A DNA stretch of 5,545 bases from the NCBI GenBank assembly GCA_020025885.1, contig JAHHRJ010000087.1, positions 1 to 5,545 of the forward strand, in the 5' to 3' direction. The notes beneath the pieces are model-generated. The model saw nothing but the letters and a program-made list of their open reading frames with translations, did no database searches and was not told the DNA's origin. Positions 1 to 4,936 of the stretch are shown here, one piece after another. The DNA comes from Butyricicoccus sp. (GTDB lineage Bacteria; Bacillota; Clostridia; Oscillospirales; Butyricicoccaceae). The translations under genes and the position numbers were made by a program. Each line of letters begins with the position of its first letter. Position 1 is the first letter of the stretch.

Positions 1-54
1 AAGGTCGCTTCGCTCCAAAATAAAAAGGGTGCAGTGACTTTTTTGACACGCTGA
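1..54 (+). other. Possible 3' end of a + strand gene, or an intergenic repeat
   Basis: The first frame on the + strand is open from the window edge to a TGA at 52-54, and a hairpin with a T-run on the + strand begins at once after it. That is what the tail of a convergent gene would look like. The encoded 17 residues match nothing I recognise, and the low-complexity A/T runs (19-26 and 39-44) are equally compatible with plain intergenic sequence or a dispersed repeat. No gene is claimed. The bases to the left of the window would decide it. Confidence 0.2.
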
Positions 55-90
55 AGCGGCATGATCATAACGATCATGCCGCTTTTATTA
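54..90. terminator. Perfect 13-bp hairpin, probable (bidirectional) terminator
   Basis: Bases 54-66 and 72-84 are perfect inverted complements around the 5-base loop ATAAC. The hairpin starts four bases beyond the stop codon of the kinase gene, so it is well placed to end the minus-strand operon. Read on the minus strand it is followed only by TTCAGCG, a poor T-run. Read on the + strand it is followed by TTTTATTATAT, a better intrinsic-terminator tail. It may therefore serve both this operon and a convergent + strand gene outside the window. Confidence 0.7.
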
Positions 91-1017
91 TATCTCTCGG
101 AATTTCTCTACTGCCAGCATCAGCGCACCCTCGAGCGTGGAACTCTTTGGGGTTTGCAGTACACCGCCCATCCGTTCCACTTTTTCGCGTAATGGTGCTA
201 AAATCAGCTCCCCTGCATGGAATACGCCACCTGAGTATGAAACAGGAATTGTTTCATAGGAAAACTGCAATTTCTGTTTGAGTGCCAAAACCATCCCTGC
301 AAGTTCCTCTGCTGCCACTTCATAGAGCGCCACAGCAACTGCATCCCCTGCACGTGCTGCTTGCAATGCATATCGCTGAAAATCTGCAACGCGCTCTCTG
401 TGCGGTGCAATCTCTGTTAGCACGATATCAATGATCTGATAGTCCTCCTGCAACTCAAATTCCTTACGCACGATATCATACAGCGCACCACGTACCGCGC
501 GTCCATCGGCTTCCTTAGAAAACAAGCTCATCGCTTCTCGTCCGATCCAATAGCAAGAACCTTCATCCCCAAAGAACTCGACCCAGCCGCCGCAGCGCGC
601 AAATTCATGATCCTTTCCGCGTCCAAACGCAATCGAACCTGTTCCAGATACAATATGGATGCCCTCTTCACAGGCAAGTGAGCCAGCCCAGCCCACTTCC
701 CCATCATTGACCACATAAACAGGGGCTGGCGCAAGTGCTTTGGTCAGCTCTTTTACAATCACGGCATCTTTTTCGCTGTTTTCTCCATAGCACGGCATGC
801 CCACGCAGACACCGGCGCAGTCTTGCAGCGTTGCTCCCACAGAACCAAGGCAGGCCTGCACGCCCTCCTGAATGAGCGCAATGGAAGCCTCCATCCCAAT
901 CGACTGATAGGAGCAGGTCAGGTACTGCATGGTCTGAACCGGAATATGATCTGCGCGCGAAACTGCAAACGCGGTTTTCGTGCCACCGCCGTCCACACCC
1001 ATATACCACTTTTCCAT
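88..1017 (-). CDS. BadF/BadG/BcrA/BcrD-family ATPase, probable N-acetylglucosamine kinase-like sugar kinase
   Basis: A 309-residue cytoplasmic kinase of the actin-like ATPase superfamily. The phosphate-1 loop is seen at residues 9-15 (DGGGTKT), a VVND motif with the likely catalytic aspartate at about residue 105, the phosphate-2 loop SGTGS at 124-128, a GWVEFFGDEGS stretch at 144-154, and the adenosine-binding YSGGVF at 261-266. The length fits the NagK/BadF family, whose sugar kinases phosphorylate N-acetylglucosamine or related amino sugars with ATP. The start at 1017 is chosen because AAAGGAGG (1032-1025) lies 7 bases upstream. An ATG at 1050 would overlap the preceding gene and lacks such a site. 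It is second in an operon, 23 bases after the oxidoreductase, which supports a role in sugar salvage. No FeS-cluster cysteine pattern is evident, so an activator of 2-hydroxyacyl-CoA dehydratase is unlikely. The exact substrate is unknown. Confidence 0.85.
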   Translation of the reverse strand: MEKWYMGVDGGGTKTAFAVSRADHIPVQTMQYLTCSYQSIGMEASIALIQEGVQACLGSVGATLQDCAGVCVGMPCYGENSEKDAVIVKELTKALAPAPVYVVNDGEVGWAGSLACEEGIHIVSGTGSIAFGRGKDHEFARCGGWVEFFGDEGSCYWIGREAMSLFSKEADGRAVRGALYDIVRKEFELQEDYQIIDIVLTEIAPHRERVADFQRYALQAARAGDAVAVALYEVAAEELAGMVLALKQKLQFSYETIPVSYSGGVFHAGELILAPLREKVERMGGVLQTPKSSTLEGALMLAVEKFREI

Positions 1018-1024
1018 TTTGTAT

Positions 1025-1032
1025 CCTCCTTT
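1025..1032 (-). promoter_or_regulatory. Ribosome binding site of the kinase gene
   Basis: AAAGGAGG on the minus strand, 7 bases before the ATG at 1017-1015. It decides the start of the kinase in favour of the 309-residue form rather than an in-frame ATG at 1050 inside the preceding gene. Confidence 0.85.
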
Positions 1033-1040
1033 CCTCTGTC

Positions 1041-2288
1041 TTACATCCATGTACGCGGATCAATCGGAATTCCACCCTGCAAGCGGCTTTCCTCTGCCGC
1101 GAGTGTTGCCAGATGACTTTCCATGGATGCCGCCGCACCTGTTCGGCTGTCTGTTGCGCCGTTTGCCACCAATGTGACAAACTCACGCATCATTGCCACA
1201 TCACTGCCGCTGTGTGAGCCACCTGCGGGAATATGCACTTCAATCATTGTCTTGTTGCCAGAAGCAAAGTCAAATACTTCCAGTGTATTGTCCTCCATGC
1301 GTCCTTTAATTTGTCCATGGCTGCCCATAACATTGATGATACGCTCACACTTATCAGTAAATGCGCACATGGTCAGGCTTGCGCGGATGCCGTTTTCATA
1401 TTCAATGCTGACAATCTGGTTATCCACTACATCATTGTCACACGCATACACACAGCGTCCATAAGGACTTGTTTGCAGCGCTTTGAGAATGCCTTCGTTT
1501 GAGGTATCCAGAGAAACGACCCTGCGGAAGCCGCGTGCGCTGCGGTGCTCCAGATAGAAGCGCGGCGCATAGTACGGGCAGGTATCGCGGTGCGGACAGC
1601 CATCCAAACAGCGGTCTGGCGCACCGTCTGGGCGATGTGCCGCATCAAAATGTACCAGATCTCCTGTGCTGAAAACACGTGCGCACGGACTGCCAGCAAG
1701 CCATGCCAAAATATCCATATCATGACAGCACTTGGCAAGGATCATTGGGCAGCTTTCTTCGGTATTTCTCCAGTTGCCGCGCACAAAGCTATGCGCCATA
1801 TGCCAATGTCCTACGCTCTCAATGTGCTGAATGTTTATGACCTGTCCCACTGTTCCGACATTGATCAGCTCTTTGAGCTTCACAAAGAACGGCGAATAGC
1901 GCAGCACATGGCAAACACTGAGCATTCTGCCCTTTTTCTTCGCAGTCTCACACATGGTAATGATCTCTTGGCGGTCATAACTCATCGGCTTTTCACAGAG
2001 CACATCATATCCCTTTTCCAGTGCCAGCATCACAGGTTCAAAGTGCATCCGGTCTTGTGTGCATACAAACACGGTATCTGCAAACTTGTCACGCTCCAGC
2101 AGTTCTTTCCAATCTGCGGCAACATTTTCTGGTGCAATGTTATGCTTTTCTGCAAACTGTGCACGACGGTCTGCTCGCGGCTCTGCGACACCAACGATTT
2201 TTAATTCATTGGGGAAATCCTTGCTGTAATCTGCATAGGTTTCTCCGCGCTGTCCTGCGCCCAGCACAATGGCAGTAATTTGCTTCAT
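1041..2288 (-). CDS. Gfo/Idh/MocA-family NAD(P)-dependent oxidoreductase
   Basis: A 415-residue soluble dehydrogenase. It has an N-terminal Rossmann fold (about residues 1-125) with the dinucleotide loop GAGQRG at 10-15 and an acidic residue at the end of the second strand (AEP, 35-37). The family's EKP motif is at 99-101, with K100 the expected catalytic lysine. The substrate-binding domain carries KCCHDMD at 186-192, where His189 and Asp190 or Asp192 would be active-site residues. Family members oxidise or reduce sugars, inositols and sugar derivatives. Unusual for the whole family is a cysteine cluster, C187, C188, C227, C231 and C237, that could bind a metal or be structural. The start at 2288 is chosen because GGAGGA lies 7 bases upstream. 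In-frame ATGs at 2312 and 2303 are poorer. It is the first gene of an operon with the sugar kinase downstream. The substrate cannot be read from the sequence. Confidence 0.9.
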   Translation of the reverse strand: MKQITAIVLGAGQRGETYADYSKDFPNELKIVGVAEPRADRRAQFAEKHNIAPENVAADWKELLERDKFADTVFVCTQDRMHFEPVMLALEKGYDVLCEKPMSYDRQEIITMCETAKKKGRMLSVCHVLRYSPFFVKLKELINVGTVGQVINIQHIESVGHWHMAHSFVRGNWRNTEESCPMILAKCCHDMDILAWLAGSPCARVFSTGDLVHFDAAHRPDGAPDRCLDGCPHRDTCPYYAPRFYLEHRSARGFRRVVSLDTSNEGILKALQTSPYGRCVYACDNDVVDNQIVSIEYENGIRASLTMCAFTDKCERIINVMGSHGQIKGRMEDNTLEVFDFASGNKTMIEVHIPAGGSHSGSDVAMMREFVTLVANGATDSRTGAAASMESHLATLAAEESRLQGGIPIDPRTWM

Positions 2289-2295
2289 CTCTGAT

Positions 2296-2301
2296 TCCTC
2301 C
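2296..2301 (-). promoter_or_regulatory. Ribosome binding site of the oxidoreductase gene
   Basis: GGAGGA on the minus strand, 7 bases before the ATG at 2288-2286. It selects this start over in-frame ATGs at 2303 and 2312. Confidence 0.8.
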
Positions 2302-2336
2302 ATATTTCCCAATTCTCTTGCGATTTCGCTTTTTCT

Positions 2337-2365
2337 ATTATAGCATAAAACTTATTTTACGAAAA
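2337..2365 (-). promoter_or_regulatory. Extended -10 promoter of the oxidoreductase-kinase operon
   Basis: On the minus strand a perfect TATAAT (2342-2337) is preceded by TGC, giving an extended -10. At 17 bases spacing the -35 position reads TTTTCG (2365-2360), a weak match to TTGACA, as is common for extended -10 promoters. Transcription would start near 2330 and give a leader of about 40 bases that ends in the GGAGGA ribosome binding site. The -35 region falls within or beside the terminal sequence of the IS30 remnant. Confidence 0.65.
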
Positions 2366-2911
2366 TTCGAAAATTGCAATAACAAATTGAACACTTGAGT
2401 ATAATAACGGTCTTTAAGGTTGTATCTGGTAAATTCTGTCGAGCTGTTCTTCAAACAATTCCTCGGGAGTGAGATAATCCAGACGTTTTCTGGGCAAAGC
2501 ATTGATTTCATCAGCAAATGCAAGAATCTGCTCATCACTGTAATCGTGAATGGATTTGCCCTTTGGAATGAATCTTCGTAAAAGGCGGTTTGTGCGTTCG
2601 TTGACCGGACGTTCCCAAGATGAGTAAGGATGTGCAAAATAGATTTCTGAGCCATAGCACTCGTTAGACGAAAAGTCTGCAAATTCACTGCCGTTATCTG
2701 TTGTGATACTGTGAAACACCTCGGAGAAATGCTCACCATACTGCTGGTGCAGCTGCTCCATAGCTGCTGCCACACTGCTTGCCGTTTTGCCATCGAGCCG
2801 AATGGAAATCGCACCATCTTTGATATAGCCAATCTTATCATCAAATTGCTGCAAGGCGCTGCTCAAATAATATTCCATATCTTCCTTTGCCTGCTGAGAA
2901 AAGAAAAACAC
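2361..2911 (-). mobile_element. Remnant of an IS30-family insertion sequence
   Basis: The element keeps the C-terminal half of an IS30-type transposase and the flanking segment after its stop codon. That flank (2361-2413) is very A/T-rich and contains a candidate terminal inverted repeat at about 2361-2395, with a short tandem echo GAAAATTC/GAAAATTG at 2361-2376. I do not find the matching inverted copy upstream of the transposase at 2912-3110, so the left end appears to be lost. The exact outer boundary is uncertain. Confidence 0.6.
2414..2911 (-). pseudogene. IS30-family transposase, 5'-truncated (C-terminal half of the catalytic domain)
   Basis: An open frame of 165 residues, against about 320-350 for intact IS30 transposases. 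It carries the second half of the rve/DDE domain: LDGKTASSV (39-47), the second catalytic aspartate in TTDNGSEF (D72), the probable catalytic glutamate in NERTN (E105), RRFIPKGKSI (112-121), and the conserved tail NALPRKRLDY then TPEELF. The N-terminal helix-turn-helix and the first catalytic aspartate are absent. The apparent start is a GTG at 2911 with no convincing ribosome binding site. A TAA sits three codons upstream (2920-2918). Residues 102-103 and 109 (PV and R) differ from the usual GT and G around the catalytic glutamate, which suggests decay. It cannot encode an active transposase. Residues 1-30 are not clearly IS30-like and may be foreign sequence joined by a deletion. Confidence 0.85.
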
Positions 2912-3010
2912 AAATTTTTAGGCATTATGCCGACTTCCATCCGCGCAAAACTTTTTCAGAAAACACACAACAGCTTGGCTTTGATCATCTTCCTCTGCAA
3001 ACAGCGATAA
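2912..3010. other. Short gap without a recognisable gene
   Basis: In frame with the IS30 fragment on the minus strand, the bases from 3010 to 2921 are open for about 30 codons (between TGA at 3013-3011 and TAA at 2920-2918), but there is no start codon or ribosome binding site. The peptide (AEEDDQSQAVV... then KKFCADGSRHNA) is not recognised. It may be the tail of a lost gene or chance. The + strand is also open here, but only as an uninterrupted shadow. Confidence 0.3.
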
Positions 3011-3012
3011 TC

Positions 3013-3039
3013 AAAACCCCCGGTTGAACTGGGGGTTTT
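3013..3039. terminator. GC-rich palindromic hairpin with T-runs on both sides
   Basis: AAAACCCCC (3013-3021) pairs perfectly with GGGGGTTTT (3031-3039). On + strand RNA the stem extends three more pairs, one of them G-U, to a UGA triloop. Each strand ends in TTTT, so it can act as an intrinsic terminator in both directions. It lies about 25 bases beyond the main terminator of the CofE-like gene and so could be a back-up, or it could be a dispersed palindromic unit. Confidence 0.6.
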
Positions 3040-3057
3040 ATCTTCCCTATTCGGCAC

Positions 3058-3098
3058 CAAACAAAGCAGGCAGTATCTGGTTTAGATACTGCCTGCTT
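3058..3098 (-). terminator. Terminator of the CofE-like gene
   Basis: Bases 3064-3078 and 3084-3098 form a perfect 15-bp stem around the 5-base loop GGTTT. On the minus strand it is followed by TGTTTGG, a short imperfect T-run. It begins 12 bases after the stop codon of the CofE-like gene (3113-3111). Confidence 0.8.
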
Positions 3099-3110
3099 GT
3101 GTGCTATATT

Positions 3111-4310
3111 TTATTGAGTGTAGTTATCGAAATAACCCTGAATATAGATGATTGGGGTACCCTTATCGCCAGAACCAGAGGTCAGGTCAGCCAAAGAGCC
3201 AATGAGGTCAGTCAGGCGGCGCGGAGTGGTGCCCTGTGTTACCATAGTGCCCTTGAGGCTCTTTGCCTTCTCGTCCTTATCCTGAATGTATCCCTTGATT
3301 GCATCCTTGAGTTCATCACCAGACAGGTTTGCAAAGTCGTTATCTGCAAGGTACTTGAGCTTAACTTCGTTCGGGGTGCCCTCAAGACCTGGGGTATATG
3401 CCGGAGAAACGACCGGATCTGCCAGCTCCCAAATCTTGCCAACCGGATCCTTGAATGCGCCATCGCCATAAATCATGACTTCCACATTCTTTCCAGTCTT
3501 ATCCTTAATCATCTGATAGATCTTTGCAACCATTTCATCACAATGGATTGGGAACAGCTTTACAGTGTCCTCAGTTGCCTTGTTGGAACCGAGCAGACCA
3601 AAGCGGTCATTATAGCCAGAACCATCAATGCTCTGAGTCATGATATCATCAAGAGAGCATACGACCTCTGCGCCAGCCTTCTGGAGCAGACGCTTGGTGC
3701 GTGCACGGGTGTGGATATCACAGTTCAGGATATGCTTGGTGTAGTCCAGAATTGCACGTGGGTCGTTTGCGAAGATAACCTCAGCCTCTGCGCCGGACTC
3801 CTCGATAAGCTTCTTATAGTAGTCTACATAGTCTACGCCAGTAAATACATGGGTCTTGTAGCCAAACAGCTCGCGGTACTTCTCTTCAGACAGTACGTCA
3901 GTCCATGGATTGACACCCTTTTCGTCCAGTTCGTCAAGGTCGATGAGGTGGTTGCCAACTTCGTCAGAAGGATAGCTTAGCATCAAAACGACTTTCTTGC
4001 AGCCCTTTGCGATACCACGCAGGCAGATTGCAAAGCGGTTACGGCTCAGAATGGGGAAGATGACACCGACTGTGCCGCCGCCCAGCTTGCTCTTTACATC
4101 AGCAGCAATGTTATCAACGCTTGCATAGTTGCCCTGTGCGCGTGCTACAACCGCCTCAGTCACAGCGATGACATCACGGTCTTCAATGGTGAACGGTGCA
4201 TTCTCAGATGCAGCCAGAACTGAATCCACAACGATTTGTGCCAGATCATCACCCTCGCGGATAATAGGGGCACGCACACCACGTGATACAGTACCAATCA
4301 TTCTCTCCAT
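3111..4310 (-). CDS. Coenzyme F420-0:L-glutamate ligase (CofE)-like protein
   Basis: A 399-residue cytoplasmic protein. The N-terminal quarter shows the F420 ligase signature: VRAPIIREGDDLAQIV at 12-27, then DRDVIAVTEAVVARAQG at 44-60. In authentic CofE the matching stretch leads into the GTP- and metal-binding site that adds glutamate to F420-0. Residues 78-110 (GGGTVGVIFPILSRNRFA..., then GCKKVVLML) continue a nucleotide-ligase-like core, and a charged YGDGAFKDP motif lies at 281-289. Archaeal and actinobacterial CofE has about 250 residues, so this is much longer and the C-terminal 150 residues are not familiar to me. No signal peptide or membrane segment is seen. The start at 4310 is supported by AAGAGGA 7 bases upstream; an in-frame ATG at 4448 lies upstream of the promoter and is rejected. 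ATG at 4301 (MIGTV) is a less likely alternative. The gene has its own promoter and terminator. No other F420 gene is visible, so the true substrate may be another gamma-glutamyl or amino-acid acceptor. Confidence 0.75.
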   Translation of the reverse strand: MERMIGTVSRGVRAPIIREGDDLAQIVVDSVLAASENAPFTIEDRDVIAVTEAVVARAQGNYASVDNIAADVKSKLGGGTVGVIFPILSRNRFAICLRGIAKGCKKVVLMLSYPSDEVGNHLIDLDELDEKGVNPWTDVLSEEKYRELFGYKTHVFTGVDYVDYYKKLIEESGAEAEVIFANDPRAILDYTKHILNCDIHTRARTKRLLQKAGAEVVCSLDDIMTQSIDGSGYNDRFGLLGSNKATEDTVKLFPIHCDEMVAKIYQMIKDKTGKNVEVMIYGDGAFKDPVGKIWELADPVVSPAYTPGLEGTPNEVKLKYLADNDFANLSGDELKDAIKGYIQDKDEKAKSLKGTMVTQGTTPRRLTDLIGSLADLTSGSGDKGTPIIYIQGYFDNYTQ

Positions 4311-4317
4311 AGATAAA

Positions 4318-4324
4318 TCCTCTT
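4318..4324 (-). promoter_or_regulatory. Ribosome binding site of the CofE-like gene
   Basis: AAGAGGA on the minus strand, 7 bases before the ATG at 4310-4308. It is of medium strength but decides the start in favour of the 399-residue product. Confidence 0.65.
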
Positions 4325-4340
4325 TCGATATAGTATTCTT

Positions 4341-4355
4341 ACGGGAAGCACCCGT
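4341..4355 (-). promoter_or_regulatory. Small leader hairpin in the CofE-like mRNA
   Basis: ACGGG (4355-4351) and CCCGT (4345-4341) form a perfect 5-bp stem around TGCTT, about 10 bases into the predicted transcript and about 17 bases before the ribosome binding site. It may stabilise the 5' end of the mRNA. It has no T-run, so it is not a terminator, and it is too small to be a known riboswitch. Confidence 0.35.
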
Positions 4356-4370
4356 GGATATTCCTTTTTT

Positions 4371-4399
4371 ATTATAACGGTTCTTCCAACCGCCGACAA
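4371..4399 (-). promoter_or_regulatory. Sigma-A-type promoter of the CofE-like gene
   Basis: On the minus strand TTGTCG (4399-4394, four of six matches to TTGACA) is separated by 17 bases from a perfect TATAAT (4376-4371). Transcription would begin near 4364, leaving a leader of about 54 bases. This placement also shows that the in-frame ATG at 4448 is upstream of the transcript start. Confidence 0.75.
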
Positions 4400-4410
4400 C
4401 TGTAAAAACG

Positions 4411-4467
4411 AAAAAAAAGCAGAATCCTGTAAGGCGAGATTTGTTCAATCCACTAGATTTTACAAGA
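4411..4467 (-). terminator. Weak hairpin with an 8-T run
   Basis: On the minus strand TCTTGTAA (4467-4460) can pair with TTACAGGA (4432-4425) with one G-U pair, enclosing a large loop that holds a minor GATT/AATC stem. It is followed a few bases later by eight T (4418-4411). It could be the terminator of whatever gene once ended near 4488. The large loop makes it doubtful, and the T-run alone may be chance. Confidence 0.3.
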
Positions 4468-4487
4468 TGCGAGAGGCTACGTGCAGA

Positions 4488-4561
4488 TCAGTCTTTTTCC
4501 TCGGTCAACTGGAAGGCAGTTTTGGGCATGGTCAGTTCATCGTGGGTGACAATGTCAAATT
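4488..4561 (-). pseudogene. Possible C-terminal tail of a disrupted host gene
   Basis: Directly after the right end of the IS605-type remnant one minus-strand frame stays open for about 23 codons and ends in TGA at 4490-4488. The peptide, FDIVTHDELTMPKTAFQLTEEKD, looks like a natural soluble C-terminus, while the two other frames are broken. IS200/IS605 elements insert without duplicating their target and leave host sequence right after the right end, so this could be the tail of the gene that was hit. I do not recognise the protein, and the upstream part is not in the window. Confidence 0.3.
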
Positions 4562-4780
4562 GACACCCCCCATGTTTAAAGACAGGGGATTCTCAGTTCG
4601 CTGACCGCAGTCTGCACCGTGCGAGGTCTTACATGGTCTCCCTGAGCGTATTGGTTCGGGCGTGTCCCACCCTACCATATTTACGTCTACGCCAGTTGGC
4701 GCAGTCCTTCGTTTAAGATATTCTTTGCAGCATTGTGGTCTCTATCGTGAACAGTCTCACAACCAGGACAAATCCACTAA
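4562..4780 (-). ncRNA. Putative relic of a TnpB omega-RNA (right-end RNA)
   Basis: In TnpB systems the guide scaffold is transcribed in the same direction as tnpB from its 3' end through the right end, and the guide follows the end of the element. This region has that position and several hairpins on the minus strand: GGT/ACC plus GGGTG/CGCCC-type pairing at 4676-4653, TCAG-CGAA-CTGA at 4604-4593, and a terminal stem CCCCTGT/ACA-T-GGGG at 4588-4568 with one bulged base. The guide would begin near 4561. The 5' boundary is a guess. Since tnpB is broken, the RNA would need a TnpB from elsewhere to be used. Confidence 0.4.
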
Positions 4781-4878
4781 CGTACAGTCAAATCCTTTGC
4801 CCCTGACCACTGTGTACAGAACATATTGCAGTTTTGAATAAAACTATAGCATAATTGTATCAAATACAGCCGCTTTGG
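4687..4878 (-). pseudogene. tnpB: tnpB (IS605 OrfB) 3' remnant, RNA-guided nuclease relic
   Basis: The minus-strand frame reads the end of TnpB: a zinc-ribbon half (CNMFCTQWSGAKDLTVR), then WICPGCETVHDRDHNAAKN and ILNEGLRQLA before TAG at 4689-4687. The CPGC pair is the second half of the zinc ribbon, and DRDHNAA holds the third RuvC catalytic aspartate. An in-frame TAG at 4779-4777 stands where family members have a glutamate codon before the tryptophan, so a single G-to-T change (GAG to TAG) explains it. The frame runs into a TGA at 4881-4879. Intact TnpB has about 370-420 residues. Only about the last 60 codons remain, and residues before CNMFC fit the family poorly. It is non-functional. 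Confidence 0.85.
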
Positions 4879-4894
4879 TCAAGATAACCCCTAT

Positions 4895-4932
4895 AACGAA
4901 CAAATGCTGCCCTGTATTCAGGACAGCATTTG
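4895..4932 (-). terminator. Terminator of spoVT
   Basis: CAAATGCTG (4901-4909) pairs with CAGCATTTG (4924-4932), and CCTG/CAGG pair inside after one mismatch, leaving a TATT loop. The hairpin starts four bases after the spoVT stop codon. On the minus strand the tail is TTCGTTAT, a moderate T-run. Confidence 0.8.
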
Positions 4933-4936
4933 AGGA

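Larger units (their letters stand above)
4560..4878 (-). mobile_element. Remnant of an IS200/IS605-family element (tnpB 3' end and right end)
   Basis: The segment contains the last 60 or so codons of a tnpB gene, then about 125 bases of non-coding sequence that finish in a hairpin (4588-4568) and TGTCAA. This is the arrangement of an IS200/IS605 right end. The left end, any tnpA and most of tnpB are missing: the sequence changes to the spoVT terminator region within about 20 bases upstream of 4878. The right boundary near 4560 is estimated from the hairpin and is uncertain by a few bases. Confidence 0.7.

Noticed and set aside
704..1186. A 160-codon open frame on the minus strand overlapping both operon genes
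   Set aside because: It is an out-of-frame reading across the junction of two well-supported genes, with an Arg/Cys/Trp-rich composition.
1545..2204. A 219-codon open frame on the + strand
   Set aside because: Antisense to the clearly recognisable Gfo/Idh/MocA gene. It has no motif or ribosome binding site.
2338..2844. A 168-codon minus-strand frame over the IS30 fragment
   Set aside because: Out-of-frame shadow. The IS30 motifs are in the other frame, and this one also runs through the operon promoter.
2912..3010. N-terminal part of the IS30 transposase by frameshift
   Set aside because: All three minus-strand frames were read; none gives the helix-turn-helix or the first catalytic aspartate region of IS30 proteins.
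3024..3980. A 318-codon open frame on the + strand
   Set aside because: It lies wholly opposite the CofE-like gene, has no ribosome binding site or family motif, and its translation is rich in Cys, Leu and Ile as is usual for antisense shadows.
4341..4364. Riboswitch in the leader of the CofE-like gene
   Set aside because: The leader is only about 54 bases with one 5-bp hairpin, too short for any known riboswitch class, and no terminator or anti-terminator pair is seen.
4311..4448. 46-residue N-terminal extension of the CofE-like protein
   Set aside because: The ATG at 4448 lies upstream of a good promoter (4399-4371), and the extension does not resemble the family. The ribosome binding site at 4324-4318 supports the start at 4310.
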